A stretch of 64,000 nt of DNA from Harmonia axyridis (lineage: Eukaryota; Arthropoda; Insecta; Coleoptera; Coccinellidae), in contig NC_059504.1 in NCBI RefSeq assembly GCF_914767665.1, positions 12,960,501-13,024,500 of the forward strand. Direction: 5' to 3'. A model generated the notes under the pieces. It saw only the letters and a list, made by a program, of their open reading frames with translations, ran no database searches and was not told the origin of the DNA. The translations under genes and the position numbers were made by a program. The stretch's first letter is position 1. Every line of letters starts with the position of its first letter. This document shows, in pieces, positions 1 through 11,085 of this stretch.

Positions 1-61
1 AAGTACAGTAGGAAAATAGGTTGTTGAATTCAAACGTGATCGTACAAGCCAGCACCAAAAA

Positions 62-480
62 TCGTAGAAAAAATACAGGATATCTTATTGGAAAATCGTC
101 GAGTGGATGAAAGAAATTCAGTAGAAGCCCTAGACATCTCTTTGGTTTTTGTAAGCAATATTTCAACTGAAATATTAGGTTTCAGAGAGCTATGTGTGAA
201 ATGGGTGACGCATCGCTACAATGGAACAAAAACACATTCGAATGCGAGTTTCTCATCAACATGTAGAGCGTTTTCGAAAGGATAAAAAGGATTTTGTGCG
301 CCTATTCATCACTATGGATGAGACTTGCGTCTATCATCATGATCCTAAATCAAATCAAGAGGATAAAGAGAGGTCTGGTTTTTCGACTCCGAAACGAGTT
401 CGTGTCCAGAAATCGGCCAAGAAGGTGTTAGCATTGGTTTTTTGGGAAGGGGAGGGATTTAGTTTGTGAATGCTGCTGAA
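62..480 (+). pseudogene. mariner (SETMAR-like) transposase fragment
   Basis: Translated pieces in two frames match the central part of a mariner transposase. There is a WV-type segment near 190-215. From about 250 there is a frame containing RFRKDKKDF, then FITMDET (the first catalytic Asp region) and YHHDPKSNQE, ending in KSAKKVLALVFWE. A frameshift separates the two pieces, and both ends of the element are missing. It is a dead relic in intergenic DNA, not a host gene. The subfamily cannot be set with confidence. Confidence 0.7.
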
Positions 481-1929
481 GATAAAAATTCGTAAAAAAA
501 ACCTGGTTTGCGGAAGGAAATCATTATTTTCATCAGTATATATACCCGGTGTCACAAGAAGAATGAGGACATTCTTCTAGTTTCTCGCATTCTTGTTTCT
601 TTCATGTTATCGCTTTCAGCTTGGTTGGTTGTCATTGTTTTTCCATTTTTCGCTATCAACAATTCGAGAACTCATATTATGCTATGTCGCTTCGCTTCGA
701 TGATGGAAACAACGTATTTTTAATAAGTTAGTTGCTGGCATCCTAAGATCTCGAGTTGTTGCTGAACTCTTTGTTTTCTCTTTTAGTGGTGCCTACTGAA
801 GATGGCTGTTTCGCCTAAAGCGTACTTTCAGTACAAACCGTTTCTCATTATTATTACATAATCAAGTACACAGCCATAATATCTACCAAACATTATGTCC
901 TACTTCTTAAGACTGCCCAATCTCTAAATTGTGGATTCTAAATCTCGTGATATGACCGAACGTTTAACGTTCAAATATGGGTTTTAATTCTCTGAATCTT
1001 TTTATTGTTGTTACATTTTCTATTTGAAAATAGTCAATTCTACCTGTTTGGCTCAAGGATTTCCAATTTGGACTAATTTTGCAATGCTAATAGAGGGCAA
1101 TAGTCACACGTTGTTGTGTTCAGTAAATCAAAGCAATTATTTTTTCGTCTGAACTATGAATAAAATAATAAAACGATATTGAAAACCATCAAATAAAAAA
1201 AGGGTACTTCTGTTTGATTAATGTAATTCAACTGAATAAATCACCCTTGGAGACGTTATTTATTTATTTTTTTTATTTTTATGTAGTTCATTCAATATAA
1301 CATAATAAAATTCGATTTGTATGCAAATTCCTGAATTATAATTTCAAAATGAGTGCTCTCATACTTAACTTACTTTGAACGTCATGGTGAGTCGAAGGAT
1401 GCAACGTGTTCAGAATCCGAATGGAATTTTATTCTTATAGCTGACAACAAGACTTAATTCCTACGTGATACGTCACTTACACATAAATTATGATTTGTTT
1501 CGAAACCGTGAGGAATTCCACTTAACACTGAGAAATACTATACATCACCCGATTTAAATTTCTAATTTACAGTTGCATACTGTATCAAAGGGTATCAATT
1601 ACAAATTTTATTCTTTTAATTTCAATTTTTGATTGGTTTTCCAAATTGGAGCCAATTCGATTATTCTGAAAGTATCCAATTCAATTCTGTCCAATAATGA
1701 ATCGTGGAAACAATTAAGGAAAATCAATTCAACCCTTTTGAAATTATTAATTTCACATCCTGGAATGAGTGAAAGAAAAATTAATTTGTCCGTTCTCAGT
1801 CCAAAGACTTTTCCTGGAACCAAATTATCTTTTCGTTCGAAATTTTGTACAAATATCGGTTGATATTAATTCTCCGTGCTCGAGAGAAAAATCCATGAAT
1901 TTTAGTTTTGAAAAATAGAGGAAAATATA
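481..1929. other. intergenic, no supported feature
   Basis: AT-rich sequence with short chance open frames on both strands. No recognisable protein motif, exon with matching splice sites, or clear repeat was seen. Confidence 0.5.
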
Positions 1930-3102
1930 TGTGTACAACATGAGCTTCCGTCTTTTTTTCCGAGATTCGAGGCTTTATTGAAAAAACTGGATAAACATTT
2001 ATGTTTCAAAAGCCACTACTTTCTCTCATCTTTCGGGCAGCGTACAAATCCCGCGTTGAAAAAATTGGTCATCTTTTGCAGCGATCCACGAATTAATCCA
2101 ATTTTTCACTTTTTCAAAAGACAGGAAGTGCTGGTCAGCCAGACCGTGTGCCATCGATCGAAACAAGTCATAGTCCGAGGTAGCAACGTCTGGAGAATAC
2201 GGCGGGTGAGGAATGACTTCCCATTTCAACGTTTCCAAGTATGTCTTGACCACTTTCGCAACATTGTCATGCTGTAAAATCACTTTATCATATCTCTCGT
2301 TGAATTGTCTCTCAATGCTCGGCTCAAACGCATTAATTGTGTTCGAGCGCAGGTGATTGTTTCAATCGGTTTATAAACTCAGAATACACTACGTCGAACA
2401 CGATCTTGGAATCGTAAATATTCGATTTGGCCAAATGGCCGGGATATCCCTATGATTTGCTGCGCTTGTGTTCATTGTAATGAACCTAGTCACAATGCAA
2501 TGCAGAAATCCCGTCCGTCTCTGCCTTGCAAGCAGCTGTTCACAAGCAAACAAACGCCGTTCAACATCTCTAGGCTTCAACTCGTACGGCAGCCAATTTC
2601 TTGATTCTGAAACATTCCCATGACTTTCAGGGGTTTTGAAATGGTTTAATGCGTCACTCTCAATGATCTTGATACCAATTCTTGTTGCGTTTGCACGAGT
2701 CTTGATCAAGAAATACCTCAAATTCTGCATCTTCGAAAACCTTCTCTCTTCCACCGCCATGCTGGTTTTAGACGTCAAAATCACCACTCTTGGCACGTTC
2801 TTTCAATAACAACGGCCACACCATAGGTATTTGAGAGCATTCGATGAGCCTAAGCCGCAGATTTCTTCATATTAAAGCAGAAAATCAAAATCTAACTCAA
2901 ATGATGAGAATTTGGCTCGTGAGCTGAGATGTTCAATCGAGAATGACTTCATGATGCAGACACAAATCGACCAATATTTCGATGGCGTTATGTTCAGAAA
3001 TATCTAAGCTTATTGTATGACATATACGATCTATTTATTTCGACTGCCCCTTACCGCTTCAGCCATCTATTACAAAACGGCGGAAGCAAATTTGTACACC
3101 AA
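1930..3102 (-). mobile_element. mariner element copy 1, near full length, inactive
   Basis: A roughly 1.17-kb mariner on the minus strand. Terminal inverted repeats of about 30 bp are visible at 1931-1962 and 3072-3102; both read inward as a GTGTACAA...TTCCG type end. The transposase is broken into frames at 2026-2283 (PHPPYSPDVA, then SDYDLFRSMAHGLADQHF with the third catalytic Asp) and 2389-2796 (YELKPRDVERRLFACEQLLA). The block around the second catalytic Asp reads LQHDN then directly VAKVVKTYLETLKWEV, so the usual ARPH residues are deleted. Two related copies lie at 38.1 and 57.6 kb. It cannot encode an active transposase. Confidence 0.9.
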
Positions 3103-4599
3103 TATATACCAAATTTTTGACATTGCTGATTGGTATAACATAGATGAGAAATAAGTTTGGTCATTTTAGAAAGCTTTTTTTTCAATGATTTGCATATTCT
3201 GTGATATAGATGAATATACGTAATCATAGTTGTGAAACTTTTATACGCAACTACACTGGAAGTGATTGATGTAGATCTTGAAGCAAATAGATTGCATGAT
3301 TCCTCTAAGCTTTTGGATGAGTGGAAGAGGTACAGCCATTCCGAATTATTATTATTCGGACAACCTGTACAGTCCCAACCAAATATAAAGAGTGAATAAC
3401 ATAGAGTAATTTATTTTTATTCCCCCCAAATATTTCTTCATTGAGGAGGTATTTGAGTCCTATTTCTCATAATTAGAGAACTAATCACCAACAGCAGCCA
3501 CCAAACAAATTAATTGCAAAAAAAAGGGTCGGTGTAATTGCAAAACTTTCTATACTTACAACCAACAGAAACAGAAACTTTTCGAACGTGCAGTGTCCTC
3601 TCAGGGTGAAATATGAACCAGAGTGGTAGAATTTTATCAGAGGACAGGTCTATTACAACTTTTGAGTCAACAGAACTCTAATAGTTTAACTTCCAACGTT
3701 GCCTAGACGACCCAGGTCAGTATGGAGTTTTTTGAGGCATGAAAAAGGGATAGGAGAGTGATCCTGCGTCCTCTGAAAATTATATTGGATGATTTGAGGA
3801 GGGCGAATATGTTTCCGGGATGGAGGATCGTGGGATATTTATGGAGAAGAAGAGGAATAAGGTGTATTACTGGAAAGATAATGGAAACCGGCAAACAGAG
3901 GTTCTAACCCTGGAAGGGAGATAATATGCGTTGTATGTGTTATTGTTTGTGAATTATGGAAGCTTGGCAAGATGTGGGTGTACAGCCATTATTATGTTCT
4001 GATTCATCTTGGTTAGTGTGGCTTTTCTTCACAAAATTCACCCCTTAATGTTATGTTCACCAGTGATTCAGTCTTATCAGAAATTTTTGGATATTTTGAA
4101 TGGATTGGCATATCACTTTTTCAAGAAAATATGATATATTAGCTGATAAAACACCAAATATATATTATTCTATTCTATTCAAGGTGACACCATCCAAGTT
4201 GTTTCTTCAGAAATAATACACTTGACACATGACAAGAATTTTTATTAAAAACAGTTTTCCAAAAAGAGGTTCCATTTCGAATAGCCCGCTATCAGAGATG
4301 CTATCACTTTTGAAACTGTCATATTCCGACATTTGACAAGTTAAAACTACGTCTATACTGAATATCTAACGATAAACGTCCCAAAAAGGCGATGATATTG
4401 TTAAAATTGCCTATAAAGAAAACTTCACCGTAACAGTTCACAAAATTAAAGCACTTTTGGGTCTTCGTGAAGCACCTTCTTTCTTCTCGGTCGGCAAAAA
4501 AAACTGGTGGAAAAATATGAGCTGTTGGGACAAGTAAGTGATATAAAGAATCGAAACCGTGTGCGCTGCTGAAGAACAACTGAGAATATGCTAGTATAA
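3103..4599. other. intergenic, no supported feature
   Basis: No exon, RNA gene or clear transposon signature recognised. The minus-strand open frames around 3.7-3.9 and 4.3-4.6 kb have no family motif and look like chance. Confidence 0.45.
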
Positions 4600-5582
4600 A
4601 TATATAGTATAAGCAAAGAACCGGTTCGATGCAAACTAGAACTGGAAGGAACTGTCATTCAACAGACAATGAGCTTGAAATATCTCGGAGTGGAAATCAC
4701 CAGCTAAAGAGATCTCTATGCAGAAGTCCAACAACAAACTATTAAGCCAGTGCAAATAACTGGATATCTGAACACAATGGTTTGCCAAAACAAATACACC
4801 CTCAAAGAAAGTAAGGTGAGACTTTATAAAGCAGAGGTATGCCCAATTATGACCTACGCCACAGGAACAGAGAGAACCAATCAAAAGCTCAGAACGTTAG
4901 AAATTAAGATCTTGAGGAGAATTTCGTGGGTAACATTGAGAGATAAACTGTCCAGCGAGTTAATAAGAGAAAGGTTAAGTCTTAGAACATAAATAAGAAG
5001 AACGGAAATCTCCTTGTAACTGATGCATTTGTTTTGATTCCAACATTCGTCACTCCTTGTATGACAAGACACTATAGCAGTAGCGTCACATAATTTGATT
5101 TATTTCGAAACTATCAATTTATGCTCAAAAATAAATAACTATGTGATTCATTCATAAAAATTCTTCGTGCATCAAAAAGGTTCAACAATAAAATCAGAAT
5201 TCTACACGCATATGAATTGGAGCTAGCTGAAGATAGCTCGATTGTGATTAGCGACACTAAACTTCTATCTCACTTGTATTCAGGATCAAGCACAAATGTT
5301 AACTTTCCGTTCCTTCTATCTATATTCTAAGTGTTAGGTATACTGGATGTTTTCAAATCTAGAAAGCAAAAAGGATGGAAAGGAGAGACCATGTTGATAG
5401 GATGGCGTTAGATAGAATTGCATACATCTGCAAACATTAACGACTTAATGGAAAGAAAAACCTGGACGCTCACCAAAGAGATGGAGACAAAGTTGGTTTT
5501 CCTCATCTAGTGAGTAGAAGCCAAGGCCCAGCAAACAGAAAGAATTCCCTAGCTGAAGGAAGAATAAGAAGAAGAAGAATTT
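4600..5582 (+). mobile_element. RTE/jockey-type LINE relic, 5'-truncated
   Basis: Degenerate non-LTR retrotransposon 3' end. Around 4620-4700 the translation contains LKYLGVEITS. At 4750-4992 comes VRLYKAEVCPIMTYATGTE followed by EIKILRRISW, the post-polymerase (thumb) region typical of insect non-LTR reverse transcriptases. Near 5380-5560 are remnants of the terminal segment (a HVDRMALDRIA-like stretch followed by a basic KRW-like stretch). It ends in a purine-rich GAA-repeat tail at about 5560-5580. Stops and frameshifts show it is dead. Subfamily is uncertain. Confidence 0.7.
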
Positions 5583-5925
5583 TCTTCTGAGGTTCATGAT
5601 GAGGCTCATTTTCAACTCGAAGACTACGTTATTGAACAGAATTGCCGCATTTGGACTCGAAAATTCCAAGAATAATAATTGTTGGAACGCCTCTCCATCC
5701 TCAATGTGTCACTGTATGGTGCAGTTTTTGGCTGGTGATGCTATTGGACCTTACTCAGTCGAAACATAGTGGAATGCGCTTCCGAGCTCTGATTAATGAT
5801 TTTTATGGCCAAAATTGAAAGTGTGAATGACGTTTATTTCCAACAATATAGCGCTACGTGCAACTAAACAATCGTAATTTCCGAAGATAAGTTTCCTGGC
5901 CCTGTTATTGTTCATTTCCAATATT
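5583..5925 (+). mobile_element. IS630/Tc1-like transposase relic
   Basis: The translation carries DEAHFQLEDYV and EQNCRIW, then a stretch equivalent to HPQRVTVWC..FW, then an FYG motif and a FQQ-type motif before a broken SNETIAI region. The same order appears in two other window copies (27.6-28.1 kb minus; 33.1-35.0 kb plus). Frames are broken by stops. The left edge abuts the GAA tail of the preceding LINE relic, so the LINE may have inserted into or truncated it. Confidence 0.65.
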
Positions 5926-6877
5926 TTCTATACCAAAAAAATCATCTTACTTCGACTAAATGAACTTGCCTTGTTAAAAAGCCTGAACATATACTCGAAA
6001 CGTGGGTTTAGTCCAAATTGTTTGCCTGATTTTAATGGCCCTAATCCTATATGAACTTCAATATGTTTACTCAAGCACGTGAAAACATCATTTCAAATCT
6101 CAATTGTTAATTCAATTACATCTATTCGAACTGTAGATTGGAATACATCCATTAACTACACAATTATACGATTCTATCAAAATTTGAATTAATTGAGTTA
6201 TTAAAATAGGATAATGAAGATTCATCCTTGAACGATGTTTATAAAGTGGAAAATTATAATAGGATATACCATCAAATCCTTTCCAGCGGTATCATAAACT
6301 AGAGGCAATACAGAGCATCTGTATCTAAACCCTTCCACCTCATCTATTACCAACTTAGTTTCCATTCCTGCAAAGTAAAACTAATTCCCCCAACTCTAGA
6401 ACTCGTTGCTCTCAGCATCGACCTAAAGTCTTGTACCTTCCCAGAGAATGGCTAAAATTCAAATTGATTCTCCCAATATGACTACGTTCCTGAAATAAAC
6501 AGGGCTCTGTGTATGGGCCGCATCTATAATTCAACAAATGGAATCGGTATTTCACGCGAGTTAGCAAGTCAAATGGGAAAGGTCCAGAATGGCCTCAGTT
6601 CTGGAATGACACTGGAAAACGGTCGATCCAAATACTGTTTAAAGTGAGCCAGGAAATGGAAGAATAGCTATACAATATCCGATACACATCCAACGATTGA
6701 AATGCGATATCGACTTTATGAGAGTTAGGAAGGAATGTTTTATGTTTTCACACATCATTCTTACCATTTCAAAGAAATGCTATGAGTTTCATTTTTCAGA
6801 GGTAAAAGCAAACACCAGAAAAAATGATATTCCAGTTTCAAAGTTTTGCAGTACTTTCTTTCCTTCAACATTATCCC
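5926..6877. other. intergenic, no supported feature
   Basis: AT-rich sequence with no recognisable gene or repeat structure. Confidence 0.45.
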
Positions 6878-7042
6878 GCACAGCTTCAATTCAAGATCGC
6901 TCAAACGACAAGCACTGACAAAGTTGATCCCTCTGGTTGTCCGAATTCAGTAGTGTTTCAGAAAACGTAAAAAAATCCATGAAATTGTGATTTTTTTCAT
7001 GTTTTGTGAAACACTTTGAGCGATCTTGAATTGAAGCTGTGC
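6878..7042. mobile_element. foldback/MITE, 165 bp
   Basis: Perfect 28-bp inverted arms at 6878-6905 and 7015-7042 (beginning GCACAGCTTCAATTCAAG on the left). A second, inner inverted match lies around GTGTTTC...GAAACAC. No coding capacity. This is the signature of a small palindromic non-autonomous DNA element. Confidence 0.75.
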
Positions 7043-7699
7043 AGGCACTAGCCTGCACTAGTGAACATTAGTCAACACTAGTTGAATTTGAAGCTATCAG
7101 AAGGCAGTGTTTTTGCTATTTGGCGTAATCAATTGTCCATGAGAAAGCTCTGCTCGAAATGACTGCCGCTCATCAACAAATCATCGATTTTCTTGGCGAA
7201 AACGATAGTTTTAAGTTGGCAGAGATGAGTGGACTGTATAAGCGATTTGGTACCAAAAACTTCACCTTGATGGTTTGGCTCCCAATGTTCAAGATTGTTG
7301 AGGGCCTTCCTTGATTCTGTAATGTGCACAGCACAGCACTTTCACAGATGTGTTTATCATTCACAGTAAAACTCAGTTGGAAAAGAAAAGAGTCTTTGCG
7401 TACAAAATAGAGACAAAATATAGCGGCGAGCATTAAAATGATATGTATGTAGCGATTGTGATTCATAAGTGAATAAAAATTGTCTTTTATTTAAGGGGGG
7501 GAGTGTCAAAGTAAATTTCTGATAAGGCGCATCTGAAAGCAACGTTTGTTTCTCCAACAGATTTCAAACGCTGTTTGGAACTAATTAATCGGAAGGAATC
7601 AATTTCTTTGCGGTGGAATATAAAAGAAGATGAAACATAGATTTAAGACTATAGTCGGTGAACGCGACCAAATCTCCAACATGATCTCTGAAGGTTTAG
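7043..7699. other. intergenic, no supported feature
   Basis: Contains minus-strand open frames (7129-7557) without family motifs. The last part may already belong to the degraded mariner that follows. Confidence 0.4.
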
Positions 7700-8835
7700 G
7701 CATCCGAATTTTGAGTCGAGCTTGATATATAGTTCATTGACCATCTTGAGAAAGGTGAAATCATCAAGAGTGAATATTATACAGGGTGGCCATTTGAAAA
7801 CGAAACAGACGAGATTACAGACGAAATAAAGTTTTTCGATAGAAATGCTCGGACAGGTCGATTTCTGTTTCGAGGGGGACAACTTAAGATGTAGGTTACG
7901 GACGCATAGCGCTTCAACCCTTGCTACTACAACCCTCACCCCCAAATTTTGAATAGGGAAGATGGGGTGAGTGATACCTCATTTGAGAGGTATTTTTATA
8001 CTGATTTCAGCACAGTAATTGTTTTTTCATTTTATGCATTACTTCTCAAAATATTCTTAACTAAGTATTTGAAAATGAAGTGGTGTTTTTATGGCACTTG
8101 TAGTGTTTTGTGAAAAATCGACATTTTGAGCTTCAGAACAACCATGACTGTGCCTTCCTTTCTAACTAACTAACGCATGAATATTTCGAGAACTAATGCA
8201 TGAAATGAAAAAACAATTACTGTGCTGAAATCAGTATAAAAATACCTTTAAACTGAGGTATCACTCACCCCATGTTCCCTATTCAAAAATTGGGTGGGGG
8301 GGTTGTAGCAGCAAGGGTTGAAGCGCTATGCGTCCGTAACCTACATCTTAAGTTGTCCCCCTCGAAACAGAAATCGACCTGTCCGAGCATTTCTATCGAA
8401 AAACTTTATTTCGTCTGTAATCTCGTCTGTTTCGTTTTCAAATGGCCACCCTGTATGATGTTATTGGATCGATTGAGTCTTCAAATAAAAAAAAAAATTT
8501 TTCACCAAGACAATGCTCCTTGTCAGGAATCAATGAACACCATGATCAAAAATTGGGAGAATTGGTCTTCCAACTTCTCAAGCCTCCATCTCCTTCTCCA
8601 GATCTTACCCTCAGTAATTACTGGCTTTTTGAAGACCTCAAAAGAATGCTCTAAGGAGAGAAATTTGGCTCAAATGAAGAATGATTGCCGAGGTGGAAAC
8701 CTATTTCGAAAGCAAAGACAAATCTTTCTGCCGCAAAGTTAATGAAAAGTTAGGGGAACGCTGGAGTACATGTATCATTCTTTTAGATGGATATATTGAC
8801 GAATATGGTCGAATTTTCGAAGAAAAAATGTGTTT
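7700..8835 (+). pseudogene. mariner relic split by a foldback element
   Basis: Left part (7700-7779) translates to a degenerate ASEF..ELDI.FIDHLEKGEIIKSEYY. This corresponds to the segment that precedes the YY-ALLDRLK block in mariner transposases. The right part resumes at 8456 with MLLDRLSLQIKKK, then FHQDNAPC (second catalytic Asp), PSPSPDLTLSNYWLFEDLKR and a C-terminal DEYGRIF. The third catalytic position reads Asn in SNYWLF, and frames shift. The 672 bp between the two parts is the foldback element. Related fragments occur at 45.2, 47.2 and 53.9 kb. Confidence 0.75.
7782..8453. mobile_element. 672-bp foldback element with 275-bp arms
   Basis: Near-perfect inverted arms at 7782-8056 and 8179-8453 flank a 122-bp centre. 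Termini read CAGGGTGGCC...GGCCACCCTG, flanked on both sides by TA (7780-7781 and 8454-8455), consistent with TA target-site duplication as for Tc1/mariner-mobilised MITEs. Because of the palindrome, the same peptide (including VEALCVRNLHLKLSPSKQKS) can be read from both strands. These frames are not genes. Confidence 0.9.
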
Positions 8836-10941
8836 TTACTGGTAAGGTAGCTTACTTAGGTATTACTTTCCATAGTTGAAATATTTCTCTCAGAAGTGAA
8901 AAGACCTGTAGGTAGCTTAGTTATCAGACAAAATAGTTCTGGAAACCGACTTTGAAACCACTTAATGTCCATTGGAACGTAGGGACATTATATTTCTAAT
9001 GATACTTTGTTAATATCTGGAAAATGAATTCGGTCAGCCTGTAGGTCCATTAAATATTTCAAGAAGTTGGTTAGTACCTTTACAACTGTCACGTTATGAG
9101 CCAAGTGTTAAAGGTTTATCAAGTTTTACAAATCCAATGACAACTTGAATCAATTCTTTATATTTCACTTCACAATAGAGGATGGAATTTGTTTTTTTTT
9201 TCGTTCCGAATTGGAAGGAATGAGAAACTTTATTGAAGAAGAAATTGCTTATTTTATCACGCACCGTACGTTGTGAGTTTAGGACACGTGATCTTGCCCT
9301 TTCGCCTGAAGTTATGAAAAAATGATATCGACATTCGAGGAGACACATGATGGTATACTCAATTCTACCAGTGATATATGATCTCGGCGTGGTATTCGTT
9401 CTACAAAGAGATAAACATTTCTTATTTGCTATAATTGCCTTTAGAATTTTGTTCCTGCACATTATTTTTTTGTGATCGGTTCTTATGAGGTTTTCTCAAT
9501 TTCTTTTGAACGTGAACAAAACTGGAGTGATAATTATCTAGAACCCATTAGGTTGAACTTTCCCAGATCCATTAAAAATGAGGTTTAATTTGCATTCTGC
9601 ATATTATGCTAGATGAGGTGATTCACTCTAATCTAAAGGCTGCAGTCATGTTAGAATTCAGTGGTCTGGTATGTATTTCAATGTTTGTTCAGTGGTAAAA
9701 TAATAGAAAAATAAATTTATCGTCATTAAGGAACAACAACATAAACCAAGCATTCGAAAATGAAAATCACGTTTCTAATAAATGCATGGAATTCGGATTA
9801 CAGATATTATTTCGAAGGGGCATTCCTGAACAAATTTGAGCAGTTAGGACCAGTAAGTTATGTAAAGATTGTCTGACAACATATCGCCTATATATACCGA
9901 CGATTATTTCATTTGTGAGGTACTGATTGAACGTATTTTTTTGTAAGGAATAATTCTGCATAAATTGTTACCATACTACGCGCTTGCGCCTGAGCTCAAC
10001 CGATGCGACGCGGTTGATATTTGATTCCCTCAATTTCATTTCCTCTTTCTCACTGTTTTGTATCAGTGACATCCTCCTTATCGTTCAATTTCTACCAATT
10101 TGCTCTTGCCTCTTGTCAACGCCAATTGGCAGCTGTATCTTGTGTTACCTGTATAAACCTTTTCATCATTACACTCTTTTGGTGAATTTAAGGGTTGTTT
10201 GTTCTGACTAGAGGGTATTTCCGGGAAGAAATTTACCAGGCGCCCATTTTATTAACTATTATATCTTACCATCTTGAAGAATCCCCCTGTCTCCACTGAG
10301 GCAAGCCGCGGATACCCAAGTAGGTAGTTCGGGTAAAAACCTCAGATTTGAGGTTACGAAATTTTGAAGTTACAAAATTTTGAGGTTACAGATGGAATGT
10401 ATTTCATAAAGACAAATTAGTTGAAGTTGTTTACACATTCAACATATGGAAAATTTCTGCATTCGAAACTAGTTACTGATAAATGCTAAATGTTTTCAGC
10501 GAAACATATGTTTTTAATCCCATTTAGTTTTCGAAGCTTTGCATGCCTTACCGCCCTTTGTATCTTGTGGTGTGATAGGTAATCTTTCATCGATCGTACG
10601 CAGTGTTTTGTGAATGTGAGAGTCAGATATATTACTAAATCATTGTTCATCAGCGTCGAAAAATTCAGGAATTTATTGTAGGTAAAAATGTCCGAAAAAA
10701 AAGGAACCCAGTGGAAACGACTTAAGAACGATCAGCAAAAACGGTAGAAAAATCAAAAATGGTGAATTATCATCGGGGTAGGTGATGTTTTTTAATGAGG
10801 GGGGGGTTGTTTATTGATACTTTTTCAGCAGGGGCGCCAAAAAATTCTTTGCTTCAGGCGCCAAAATTGCTAGGGCCGGCCCTGCTTCCTCTGCGACCGA
10901 ATCAAAACCCATATTTTTCTGACAATGTCCCATTGTTCTAG
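8836..10941. other. intergenic or 5' intron, no supported feature
   Basis: Probably includes an upstream intron of the plus-strand gene whose next exon starts at 10942. I could not identify an earlier coding exon. Open frames at 9094-9462 and 9984-10211 carry no recognisable motif. Confidence 0.4.
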
Positions 10942-11085
10942 GTATGGCCCAGCAGCGATTCACCCCGTGGCGAGGCCGACGGCCAGAGTTTCGTGTTCCC
11001 CGTCTGTGCCGAGGATGCCACCTCGCCAACCTCGACCTGCGGGGAGATAAATCACCACAACGATTCAGGCATTGAATCGATACAG
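10942..11085 (+). CDS. tail-anchored protein, exon a
   Basis: 144 nt, phase 0 in and out. The acceptor is TTCTAG directly before GTATGGCCC, and an in-frame stop sits immediately upstream, so the exon cannot extend left. The donor is CAG/GTGGGG, a weak but valid GT. It encodes 48 residues starting VWPSSDSPRG and ending HNDSGIESIQ. The opposite-strand open frame at 10811-11029 is a shadow. Confidence 0.7.

Noticed and set aside
7649..8742. Two long open frames encoding the same peptide on opposite strands, resembling a duplicated gene
   Set aside because: They are the two arms of the 672-bp foldback element. The shared peptide follows from the inverted repeat and has no coding signature.
10811..11029. 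Arg-rich minus-strand frame over the GC-rich patch near 10.9-11.0 kb
   Set aside because: The GC-rich patch is better explained by the plus-strand exon at 10942-11085, with splice sites and phase linking it to the next exons.
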